Positions 55,801-62,997 of a DNA stretch of 64,000 nucleotides are shown here, in pieces. The stretch is from Sandaracinaceae bacterium. GTDB lineage: Bacteria; Myxococcota_A; Polyangia; Polyangiales; JAFGIB01. The notes under the pieces are model-generated. The model was not told where the DNA came from. It worked only from the letters and a program-made list of their open reading frames with translations, and did no database searches. Every line of letters starts with the position of its first letter. The stretch's first letter is position 1. Location of the stretch: contig JADGRF010000034.1 of assembly GCA_017881055.1 (NCBI GenBank), forward strand, positions 1 through 64,000, read 5' to 3'. The position numbers and the translations under genes are program-made.

Positions 55801-55913
55801 CCGATCAACGGATCGTTGCTCGCGGCCTCGTTCGCTTTCGCGCCAGCCCCGCACGACGGACAGAAACGATCCACCTCGCCGTGGGGCGTCCCGCACTGAT
55901 GGCACAGGATCAC
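52848..55913 (-). CDS. Ser/Thr protein kinase with zinc ribbons, ATPase and TPR region
   Basis: 1021 residues. A zinc ribbon at residues 1-25 (CHQC...CPSC) and a second after the kinase domain (CAACGARSPFPKRFCAEC) flank an active Hanks kinase: Lys74 in AIK, HRDLKPEN with Asp169, DFG and CGTPDYMSPEQ. An AAA/STAND-type ATPase module follows with GESGVGRTRLLAEI, where the P-loop Lys is Arg, and IVLMVDDLHRCD as Walker B. The last third is TPR-like helices (GYQRGIELGRRELLESG). This kinase-ATPase-TPR architecture is typical of myxobacterial signalling. The GTG start is flush with the divergent ATG of the next gene. Confidence 0.92.
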   Translation of the reverse strand: MILCHQCGTPHGEVDRFCPSCGAGAKANEAASNDPLIGRTIGGSYVMLDLVGVGGMGRVYRAEQSMLGRTVAIKVIHPHLLSDEQSVARFYTEARAASRLNHPNSVSIIDFGRTDDGILYLVMEFLQGKDLARMMREDGPLPLPRICDIVSAVLDALGEAHALDVVHRDLKPENVIIERLKAGGDLVKVVDFGLAKLLRGTQGARSITLPGLVCGTPDYMSPEQGRGEEVDARGDIYSVGVMLYELLTERLPFMADTPTNVVLKHIQEPVPDPREVAPERDIPALLVDVVMHALAKSTADRYARADEMASELRRVGRELSPRSAEVTCAACGARSPFPKRFCAECGAPLAVHVTPPSARMSLPPRMTIARTQHPFLVGRQRELEAIESERKSAQGRVVSVNVIGESGVGRTRLLAEIAERADRAGDIVIGAGPHESGAPVAYHPIRMLLRGLLTLEDDALAALADREAMNQPLVAAGIREVLFPSGVLGDPRESKIGSVACALGFAVRRAAADAPGKRIVLMVDDLHRCDGLSPRALAELPRYAADSSLFLLTASGKAKPIPLPRETTVITLRGFTMREAKAFMAGRSLSDMAEPEPEDRLLTPLYIEQLQGLGLGLGDSARNATLPSRLADAVAQRIQRLNVSARRLLQTIAVLGRSATKENVQRMAERDDMSGLSLLLARGFVVEADGSLQIIHPFVRDLIEASTPAEARKALHLRALDLASETDAPLEVRAHHAHGAGEALSALVLLERLGDVSTSRGDLDTAVLGYQRGIELGRRELLESGDTSLDDALASMSRRLGSVLARRGDITGAEGVLREALEYTSQSALQRAQILIELARVVMQRSRAREAYRLLGQALEATYQDDLLGVQAEVQLTLAELRRAEHSMKEAVSALRAAGRLASQAGFDGPRRLRLSLLLVETLLDAGEPVEARAVLEEVDTLAAEVRLPFLQARAAALHARLSVSAMGDREHGLTHYMSAVRLSQTAGAADYAQRLEQAASRSLSEPPAGASDNGLRDSSP

Positions 55914-56747
55914 ATGTCCGAGGATACTCTAAGCGCGCCAAGCCCCAAAGCACCGACCGACACGTCGAGCTTTCACCCGCCGACGCCGAACCGGTGGGCC
56001 ACTTCACTCGTAGTGGCGGGCCTCGGCGTGAACGCGCTGCTGGTGTGCGTCGGCTGGCCAGCTCTCGTCTCTGACGCGGCAGCCGGAAACACGAGCCTCG
56101 GACTCACGCTGGTGGCGCTTCTTGCGCTGGCCGTCGGTGTTGCCACGCTGCTCCGCGACTCACAAGCCACCGCCCGCTGGTCGCTGCTGTGCGCGTTCCC
56201 TGCCGCTATTGGCTGCAGTCTGGCCGTCGTCCCCGAAGCCGCGCTCGAGCGGGCGCACGGCCCGTCGTCACTGTCTCTCGCCGTGCTCGCGCTTTTGGCC
56301 CATTGCGCGGGTAGCATCGCGGCCTGTCGTCCGAACGCCACCAGCCTGCCGCTGGCGTCACGCCCACTCGCGCAGACCGGCTCGGCCACGGCAAGCGCGC
56401 CCAACCCGCCCGACCCACAACCGGCCGCGCTCGCAACCACGCTGCTCCGGGGCCTGGTCGTGTCCCTCCTGCTGGCCGGTGCGTTCGCCATCGCGGTACT
56501 CGCGCCCACCCTCCCAAGCTACGGGCAGGTCGAGGCCGCCTGGGGTGACTCAGCCAGGGCGGGCGCCGTGCTCGCCGCGGTGGTCGCCGGGGCACTCGCG
56601 ACCTCGCTGCTCGCGCTGCACCTGGGCACGCTGCTGCGCCTCTCCGACACGCCACCCACCCCGAGCGCGCCCGAACGTCGCATGCGCGTCGCGCTGGCGT
56701 TGTTCGTGTCCGTGCTCGGCGCGGTCGTCTACTACACGATCAGCTAA
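55914..56747 (+). CDS. Multi-pass membrane protein of unknown function
   Basis: 277 residues. It has a short polar N-terminus and then about seven hydrophobic helices in two groups (ATSLVVAGLGVNALLVCVGW, LTLVALLALAVGVATLL, GLVVSLLLAGAFAIAVLAP, ALFVSVLGAVVYYTIS), with a Pro-rich loop in the middle. No family is recognised. Its start codon is adjacent to the divergent kinase start, so both genes must use promoters inside the partner's coding sequence. It ends 2 nt before the convergent HD-GYP gene. Confidence 0.7.
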   Translation: MSEDTLSAPSPKAPTDTSSFHPPTPNRWATSLVVAGLGVNALLVCVGWPALVSDAAAGNTSLGLTLVALLALAVGVATLLRDSQATARWSLLCAFPAAIGCSLAVVPEAALERAHGPSSLSLAVLALLAHCAGSIAACRPNATSLPLASRPLAQTGSATASAPNPPDPQPAALATTLLRGLVVSLLLAGAFAIAVLAPTLPSYGQVEAAWGDSARAGAVLAAVVAGALATSLLALHLGTLLRLSDTPPTPSAPERRMRVALALFVSVLGAVVYYTIS

Positions 56748-56749
56748 AC

Positions 56750-58969
56750 TCAGCGGCCGCTCTCATCGAGCCTGCGCATCCCTTCGAGCAACAAGCTCTC
56801 CGGGCCCAGCTCGATCTTGCGCTCGCTGGTGCGGAAATTCGGGTCGAGCTCGAAGTCGCCGCCGGTCAGGCTGAGCATCTCGTAGAACGCTTCTTCTTTG
56901 CGCAAGTCGCCAAAGTTCGCGTCGAAGATCTGGCCTTCGGAGAAGCTGATGTCGCCGCGCTTGCCCTCGGACGAGATCGCGAGCTTGCCGCTCTTGCGAC
57001 CGTGGAAGAGGATCTGCACGACGTCGGGCAGGGCCATCTCGGTGAGCGAGCCGCTGACACCGCCCGTCTTGCGCTTGCGCCCTGCTCCGTCGAGCACGCG
57101 GTTCACCTTGAGCGCGACCACGTCCGGCGATGCCGGCTTGTTGATGAAGTCGTCCGCGCCCAGCTCGAAGCCACGCTGCACGATCTCGCTCTCGTCCTTG
57201 TTGCTGAGGAAGATGAACGGCACTTCGTTGCCCGACTCGCGCACCTTCTGCAAGAGCGCGAACCCGTCGAGCGGTCGCAGCTCGACCTCGCTGATCACGA
57301 TGTCGAATTCGTTGGTGAGCTCGTTCTCGGCGTCAGTCGACGTGCGGGCGATCGTGACTTCGTAGCCGTGCTCGGCGAGCCGCAGCTCGAGCACCGTGGT
57401 CTCTTCGGCGTCGCTGTCGATGATCAGTGCGCGCCTCCGATCGGCCAGCAGCTTGGCGCGCAGGTCGTCGCCGAGCACGACCAGCTTGAGCACGTCGACC
57501 AAGTTGCCATCGAACAGCTTGGCCTTGCACTTGGCCAGCACGTCCCACGCTTCCTGCGGCGTGAGCTTCTTGCGAAACGCGTTGCCCGCGTGACCGGTGA
57601 GATCGACGTACGTCTCCGTGATCGCGAGCACGCGCGAGCCGAGCGGGATTTCCTTGCCCGACTGCCGATCCGGAAAGCCCTGCCCATCCACACGCTCATA
57701 GAGATGCGTGAGGATCATCGAAACCTTGTCGGGCAAGCGCACCGACTCGAAGATGCGCACCGGCGTGAGGTAGCTCTTCTTCGCCTGCTGACGATGCGCA
57801 TCGTACTGCGCGACGTTGAGCGCGGTGAGGTGATGCGCGGACGACTTGCCGATGTCGTGCAGGTACGCCGCCGCGATGATCGCGTCCGACTCCGGACTCG
57901 CGAGGCCGAGCCGCTCGCACATGCGGCGCGTGACGCGTGCGACCGTCATCGAGTGGCCACGCAGATCGCCGCGCTCCTGCTCGAGCAGCGCCACGAGCAC
58001 GTTGAGCGACTCGAGGAAATCGTGCATCGCCACGCTCGAGGGCGGCGGCGGCTGTTCGATCGGCAGCTCGGCCGTGGCACGCAGATCGACGTGCTGCTGC
58101 CCAGCCGGCAGCTGCATCGCCGAGCCGAACGGTTGCAGACCTGGCATCGGCATCGCGACAATAGTCGCGGCGTGGCCGAAGCTGCCACCAGCCGCCATCG
58201 GAAAACCGCTGGTCGCGGGCGGCATCGGCGCGGGCATCTGCGGCGGGGGCGGAGGAGGGGGTGGTGGTGGTGGCGCGTGCCGACCGACGATCTCCACCGT
58301 GGACGTGCGCCGGCGCGCTTCCTGCGGCTCGACTGGCGCGACCGAGTCCGGTGGCGGCGGCGCCATCGACGACTGGTCGTACGTCTGCGTGGTGCGACGC
58401 GGACGATCTTCGTTGAGCGTGCCGGTGCGCTCGCTGGTGCCGCCATTGCGCACCGATCCGAAAGCAGCTGCTTCACCCAAGAAATGCAAGCGAATTGCCG
58501 CTTGGATCGCTGCGGGACGCGCAATCAGCGCGCGAACCTTCGACGCACGCGTCGCGAACTGCACGCTCTTCAACACGTCCGGGTCGTCGGGCTCGACCGT
58601 GAGGATCGAAAGCTCTCCGGTGCGCGGCTCGTACTTCACCGGGAACACGCACAGCTTCTGGGCGAGCTTCTGCGTGACCAACTTGAGCAGCGATTCGTTG
58701 ATCGGCGCGCTCGAAAGTTTCTTCGTCGAAACGAAGTACGTCTTGTAGAGCGCCGCTTGGAACTTGAGCAGCTGCGCTTCGTCGAGTGGGCCGATCTCGA
58801 TCAGCGCCTCTTCCACGTGCAAACGACGGCGCTTCGCATAAAGCTCGGCCTGCTCAGCATCGCTCGGCGTGATCGCCCCCTCGGCGAGAAGCGCCTTCAG
58901 CAGCTTCTGATTGATCCGCGGGGCGGGGCCTTCTTGTGGATGTAATGACGCCACCACTGAGATAGGCAT
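56750..58969 (-). CDS. MshEN / HD-GYP / receiver / DUF4388 signalling protein
   Basis: 739 residues. Residues about 15-160 form a MshEN-type domain (RINQKLLKALLAEGAITPSD, FQAALYKTYFVSTKKL), which can bind c-di-GMP. A Pro-rich linker with an 11-Pro run follows. Next is an HD-GYP-type domain (LRGHSMTVARVTRRM, YLHDIGKSS, VDGQGFPDRQSGKEIPLGSR; GYP reads GFP), then a receiver-like domain where the phosphoacceptor region reads VISEVELRPLDG, with Glu for Asp. The C-terminal DUF4388/PATAN domain is GSLTEMALPDVVQILFHGRK. It probably joins c-di-GMP sensing and turnover; the pseudo-receiver may be constitutively on or off. Confidence 0.88.
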   Translation of the reverse strand: MPISVVASLHPQEGPAPRINQKLLKALLAEGAITPSDAEQAELYAKRRRLHVEEALIEIGPLDEAQLLKFQAALYKTYFVSTKKLSSAPINESLLKLVTQKLAQKLCVFPVKYEPRTGELSILTVEPDDPDVLKSVQFATRASKVRALIARPAAIQAAIRLHFLGEAAAFGSVRNGGTSERTGTLNEDRPRRTTQTYDQSSMAPPPPDSVAPVEPQEARRRTSTVEIVGRHAPPPPPPPPPPPQMPAPMPPATSGFPMAAGGSFGHAATIVAMPMPGLQPFGSAMQLPAGQQHVDLRATAELPIEQPPPPSSVAMHDFLESLNVLVALLEQERGDLRGHSMTVARVTRRMCERLGLASPESDAIIAAAYLHDIGKSSAHHLTALNVAQYDAHRQQAKKSYLTPVRIFESVRLPDKVSMILTHLYERVDGQGFPDRQSGKEIPLGSRVLAITETYVDLTGHAGNAFRKKLTPQEAWDVLAKCKAKLFDGNLVDVLKLVVLGDDLRAKLLADRRRALIIDSDAEETTVLELRLAEHGYEVTIARTSTDAENELTNEFDIVISEVELRPLDGFALLQKVRESGNEVPFIFLSNKDESEIVQRGFELGADDFINKPASPDVVALKVNRVLDGAGRKRKTGGVSGSLTEMALPDVVQILFHGRKSGKLAISSEGKRGDISFSEGQIFDANFGDLRKEEAFYEMLSLTGGDFELDPNFRTSERKIELGPESLLLEGMRRLDESGR

Positions 58970-59166
58970 TGTAACTCATGGGGAGGCAGGAAGAAGGGGC
59001 AAGAACGCTTCGTGCGCCGCATCGGGTCCGGCGGGCGTCCGCAGCGGTTGGCTGCATGTGGGCGCGCGGGAGCTTCGGTGATCCCGAGCGGCATGCTCCC
59101 CCACAGCTGCGTGCGCTGGCGCTCGAAACGACGCGTGGCCTGCTACGTTTCCGCGGGGGCACTACC

Positions 59167-60396
59167 ATGCGCCACGCCGCGATCGCGATTTCCGTCCTGT
59201 GTCTGGCCCCGACCGCCGTGTTTCCGGCCCAGGCGCAGCCGAAGCCGGCGCCGGCGCCGCAACGATACAGCGCGCACTTCTATCGCTTGGCGGCCGATCC
59301 CGGCAGCGTGCAAGCCTCGGCGCGGCTGCTGCAGGCGCTCACTCTCCTGCAGCAAGCGGCGCAGGTGCTGCCAACCGATTGGCGATCTCTGTGCGAGCGC
59401 ACACTCGCGCTGCAACTGTCGCCGGAGCACGGAGACGAGGCGGCCCAGCGCGCGGGCAAGGAACAGGCGCTGCAGCTGGTCGCACGACAGGCCGAGGCGC
59501 GCCGCAGCATGATCGACGCCGCGCTTGCGACGCTCGACAGCGCGCTCGCGCTCGCGCCACAGAATGTCGATCTACTTTACGTGCGCGCGCGCGCACTGGC
59601 GGCGTGGGAGCAACCGGTTGCGCCGCCTCCGCGTGCTCGGTCCGGGCCCGTGGCCCCGCCTCGAGGCTGCGACGTGCAGCGACGCGACACCGAAGCCAGC
59701 GCTGCGCTCGAGCTCGTGATGCAGGTCGACCCGGGCTACGCCGCCAACCAAGTCGCGTTCGAGCTCGGCATCGAGCGAACGCGCCTGCACGACTTCGCGG
59801 GCGCGGCCGAGGCGTACGCGCGCGCCATCGAGCTCACCTGGCGGGCGCACGACGCAGCCATCAGCGAAGCGAACTTGGCCGAGGTCACGATGCTCGCGGG
59901 TGATCCGGCCGGCGCGCTTCCGCACTACCAGCAGGCGCTGGGCTTGTCCGGTGGACCGGGCGGGACGCGCGACTACGCGCTCGCACGCTTCGGGATCGCG
60001 GTGGCCGAGGATCGCCTGGGCGAGCACGAGAAAGCGCTGACGAGCGCGGCCCAGGCCACGGAGAGCGCCGGCCGCACGCTCTCGGCGCTCGAAGCAGACG
60101 GCGTGTTCTTCGAGCCAGCCTACGAACGGCACTACTACCTCGCGCTCGGCCACGAGTCGCTCGCGCAGCTGGCACCCGAAGCGCGTGCAGCACACCTGGC
60201 AGCCGCACGGCTGGAGTATCAGGCCTTCGTCACGGCCGCCCCGGAAAGCGACCCTTACCGGGAAGCGGCGCAGACAGACTTGGGGGCCATCGTGCGCGAG
60301 CTCGCAGCCCTACCTCACCCAGTCGCGCCGAAGCCAGATCGTCAGCTGGAACGACTCAAGCCACGACGGCAGTCGCCGTCCGGCGCTGCAAAATGA
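59167..60396 (+). CDS. Secreted TPR-like protein
   Basis: About 409 residues with a signal peptide (IAISVLCLAPTAVFPAQAQP) and TPR-like helical pairs (LLQQAAQVLPTDWRSL, ALELVMQVDPGYAANQVAFE, GAAEAYARAIELTWRAHDAA, GALPHYQQALGL). It is probably periplasmic. The ATG at 59167 gives a clean signal peptide; the longer upstream frame does not. The end overlaps the convergent KS-beta gene by 41 nt. No specific function is recognised. Confidence 0.78.
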   Translation: MRHAAIAISVLCLAPTAVFPAQAQPKPAPAPQRYSAHFYRLAADPGSVQASARLLQALTLLQQAAQVLPTDWRSLCERTLALQLSPEHGDEAAQRAGKEQALQLVARQAEARRSMIDAALATLDSALALAPQNVDLLYVRARALAAWEQPVAPPPRARSGPVAPPRGCDVQRRDTEASAALELVMQVDPGYAANQVAFELGIERTRLHDFAGAAEAYARAIELTWRAHDAAISEANLAEVTMLAGDPAGALPHYQQALGLSGGPGGTRDYALARFGIAVAEDRLGEHEKALTSAAQATESAGRTLSALEADGVFFEPAYERHYYLALGHESLAQLAPEARAAHLAAARLEYQAFVTAAPESDPYREAAQTDLGAIVRELAALPHPVAPKPDRQLERLKPRRQSPSGAAK

Positions 60397-61570
60397 CCGC
60401 GGACGCATTGCCGTAGTAGCCCACGGCGAGCACCAGCACGTGCTCGATGTGCTCGGGCCGCTTGCCCTGCACGACCGGGCCGATCTCGACGCCATCGAAC
60501 CAGCTGAGCACGCAGGCCATCGCCAGGGCACCGGCGGCACCGAACGTCTCGCCGAACAACGCCTTCGGCGCGATCACGCACGGCCGCGCGCCCAGCACGG
60601 CTTCGATACCCGACAGCTCCGCGGCATCGAAATGCGGGATGCCGCTCGCCGCGCTCGCCACGACGTCGATGTCGGCCGCCGTCAGCTGCGCATCCGAGAG
60701 CGCCATGCGGATCGCGCGCTGCACCGCGAGCGGCGAGACGTGCACGAGTAGCGCCTGCGACTCCGGCGGCTCGAACGCATTGCCATAGCCCACGATGTCG
60801 GCGAGCACATGCGCACCGCGGCTCTTCGCGAACTCCTGCGTCTCGAGGCATAGGTACGCAGCCCCCTCGCCCAGGCGCATGCCCTGGCTTTCACGGCGAC
60901 CCGGCGCGAACACGCGCTCGCCCTCCGCCAACACATCGAGCTTGCGGAACGCCAAGTACAGCGGCTCGCTCAGCGATTCACCGCCGCCGACCAGAAACGC
61001 GTCAGCGCGCCCGTTGCGCAAATGAGTCTCGCTGCTGAGCACGGCGTCGAGCGAGCCGCAGTTGCCGTCGACCACGGTCACGTTCGGAGCGCGCAGGTCT
61101 TCCCAGATGCTCACGTAACCAGCCGCCGCGTTGATCACGGTGTTCGGAAAGCGGTTGGGATTCAGAAAGCGCGGGTCCTCGAGCTCGGAGACCTGCACCG
61201 CTTCGGTGATCGCTTCGAGCGAGCCGTACGCCGTCGCGGAGCACAGGCCAATGCGATGCGGCGAGAACTTGTGCACACCGTCCTGCTTGAGCCCGCTGTC
61301 CTCGAGCGCGAGCTTGGCCGCGACGATCAAGAGCTTGGTCAAACGATCGAAGTTACGCAGGCCCTTGTCGCCCAGGTAGTGCTTGGCGTCGAAGTCGAAG
61401 CACTCGGCCGCTGTCGGCTGCGGAATGATCTTCGGATCGAGGCACGAAGGATGATCGTGGAACACGTCGGGGCCGCCGCGCGAGTGCGCGACCAGCGCCC
61501 GCCGGAAGGCTTCGGCGCCAATGCCGATCGGGCTGACCAGCCCGTAGCCGGTGATCGCGTACGGGTTCAC
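60356..61570 (-). CDS. Ketosynthase-like protein, chain-length-factor (KS-beta) type
   Basis: 404 residues of the thiolase/KAS fold from a GTG at 61570 (GTGA overlap with the upstream KS). YAITGYGLVSPIGIGAEAFR is the KS start. The active-site region reads VVDGNCGSLDAV with Cys171 kept. The first catalytic His is missing (ASAASGIPHFDAAELSG instead of AHGTGT), and the second region reads PKALFGETFGAAGALA, with no His in the GHT-like position. It is therefore probably not a full condensing enzyme but the partner subunit of the next KS, as in type II polyketide or aryl-polyene systems. Confidence 0.85.
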   Translation of the reverse strand: MNPYAITGYGLVSPIGIGAEAFRRALVAHSRGGPDVFHDHPSCLDPKIIPQPTAAECFDFDAKHYLGDKGLRNFDRLTKLLIVAAKLALEDSGLKQDGVHKFSPHRIGLCSATAYGSLEAITEAVQVSELEDPRFLNPNRFPNTVINAAAGYVSIWEDLRAPNVTVVDGNCGSLDAVLSSETHLRNGRADAFLVGGGESLSEPLYLAFRKLDVLAEGERVFAPGRRESQGMRLGEGAAYLCLETQEFAKSRGAHVLADIVGYGNAFEPPESQALLVHVSPLAVQRAIRMALSDAQLTAADIDVVASAASGIPHFDAAELSGIEAVLGARPCVIAPKALFGETFGAAGALAMACVLSWFDGVEIGPVVQGKRPEHIEHVLVLAVGYYGNASAVILQRRTATAVVA

Positions 61571-62853
61571 GGGGCGACGGCTGCAGCGGCCGCAGCCGCG
61601 TTGTCGGAGAGAGCCGCCCTGTAGGCCTCGTTCGGATCCGGCAAGCGACCCGGCTTGGCAAACGCGACCACGGCATCGTACCCGCCGAACGCGAGCGCGT
61701 TGTTGAGCACGATGTCGGCGCGACCGCTGGCCGCGCGGTTCGCGACCAAGTTGAGATCGCACTCGGGGTCGGGCGTCTCGTAGCTCACGGTGGGCGGATA
61801 GATGCCCGTCTGCACGGTGAGCACGCAAGCCACGGCTTCGAGCGCGCTGGCCGCACCCATGCAGTGCCCGAGCATGCCCTTCATGCTGCTGACCGCGACC
61901 GGACGCGAGCCGAACACCTCGCGGATCACGAGCGCCTCGACCTTGTCGTTGGCGTGCGTGCCGGTGCCGTGCGCGTTGATGAAGTCGATGTCGTCGGCGG
62001 TCACGCCGCTGCGCGCGATCGCTTCGCGCATGGCAACCAAGCTGCCGATGCCCTCGGGATGCGGACGTGTGATGTGATGCGCGTCGCACGCCAGGCCCGT
62101 GCCGCCGATCTCGGCCATCGGCGTTGCGCCACGGCGCACCGCGTGCGCTTCCGACTCGAGCACGAGCACGCCCGCACCTTCACCGACGATCAAGCCCTTG
62201 CGGTTCTTGTCGAACGGCTGACAGCGCTCCGGCGCCACCGCACCCAAGCGCACGAAGCCCGCGAACTGCAGCTTCTGCAGGAGCTCGCTCGCACCGGTGA
62301 TCACGACATCCGCGCGCCCTGCGCGGATCAAGTCCGCTGCAAACGCGATCGAGTAGTTGCCAGCTGCACACGCGGCCGGCAGCGTCTGCACCATGCCGCG
62401 CGCACCGAACGCACGCGCCAAGTGGATGGGCAGGAGCGTGGAGCCGTAGAGCGGAAGCTTGTTCGGCAGCACGGCATCGTTGCCGCCGTGAATCCACGAT
62501 TCCTCGAGCTCACCGATCACGTCGGCCTCACCCATCGTCGTGCCCAAGATCACAGAGGTGCGATCACCCGCCAGGTGCTTCGGTAGCAGCCCCGCGTCGG
62601 TGACGGCCATGCGTGCTGCGGCGAGCGCGAACGCGGAGCAACGACCCATGCGGCGCGCTTCGGCGGCCGTGAGAAAGTCGCGCGGGCTGAAGCCTTTGAC
62701 CTCGGCGGCGACGGTGCGATCCAGCGTCTTGGTGTCGAAGCTCTCGATCGTCGAGAAGCCCGAGCGCCCCTCGACGACGGCCTTCCAATACGCGTCGCGG
62801 CCAAACCCGAGTGAGCTGACGACGCCGAGACCCGTGACATAGACGCGTGACAT
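61567..62853 (-). CDS. Beta-ketoacyl-ACP synthase, KS-alpha/FabF type
   Basis: 428 residues from the ATG at 62853. It has a complete catalytic triad: Cys162 in LPAACAAGNYSIA, His295 in FINAHGTGTHANDK and His330 in KGMLGHCMGAASALEA. YVTGLGVVSSLGFGRDAYW and VGEGAGVLVLESE are FabF blocks. With the KS-beta protein immediately after it, this is a likely type II condensing pair. A TTGCGG/TATAGC promoter ends 9 nt upstream. It is divergent from the acyl-AMP ligase. The product is unknown because the rest of the cluster lies outside the window. Confidence 0.93.
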   Translation of the reverse strand: MSRVYVTGLGVVSSLGFGRDAYWKAVVEGRSGFSTIESFDTKTLDRTVAAEVKGFSPRDFLTAAEARRMGRCSAFALAAARMAVTDAGLLPKHLAGDRTSVILGTTMGEADVIGELEESWIHGGNDAVLPNKLPLYGSTLLPIHLARAFGARGMVQTLPAACAAGNYSIAFAADLIRAGRADVVITGASELLQKLQFAGFVRLGAVAPERCQPFDKNRKGLIVGEGAGVLVLESEAHAVRRGATPMAEIGGTGLACDAHHITRPHPEGIGSLVAMREAIARSGVTADDIDFINAHGTGTHANDKVEALVIREVFGSRPVAVSSMKGMLGHCMGAASALEAVACVLTVQTGIYPPTVSYETPDPECDLNLVANRAASGRADIVLNNALAFGGYDAVVAFAKPGRLPDPNEAYRAALSDNAAAAAAAVAP

Positions 62854-62862
62854 TCGTGCGAA

Positions 62863-62891
62863 GCTATAGCGTCCGCGATCCGCCACCGCAA
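62863..62891 (-). promoter_or_regulatory. Promoter of the KS-alpha gene
   Basis: TTGCGG (62886-62891), a 17-bp spacer and TATAGC (62863-62868) on the minus strand. The -10 box ends 9 nt before the ATG at 62853, so the leader is a few nucleotides at most. Confidence 0.6.
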
Positions 62892-62959
62892 GGTTGCGAC
62901 ACGCACACGACACGTGTTCCGGCCGGCCGACTGGCCTAATTTCCTCGGGGAATTGTCGC

Positions 62960-62989
62960 TTGACACGGTGTCGCTGCGGCCCGTAGATA
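62960..62989 (+). promoter_or_regulatory. Promoter of the acyl-AMP ligase gene
   Basis: TTGACA (62960-62965), an 18-bp spacer and TAGATA (62984-62989). The -10 box ends 8 nt before the ATG at 62998, the best match to consensus in the window and a predicted leaderless start. Confidence 0.65.
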
Positions 62990-62997
62990 GGCGCGCC

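Noticed and set aside
53700..55913. Upstream extension of the 55914 membrane-protein frame over the kinase gene
   Set aside because: The extension is the antisense of a kinase with all catalytic motifs, and it is rich in His, Arg and Gln. The ATG at 55914 gives a sensible membrane protein.
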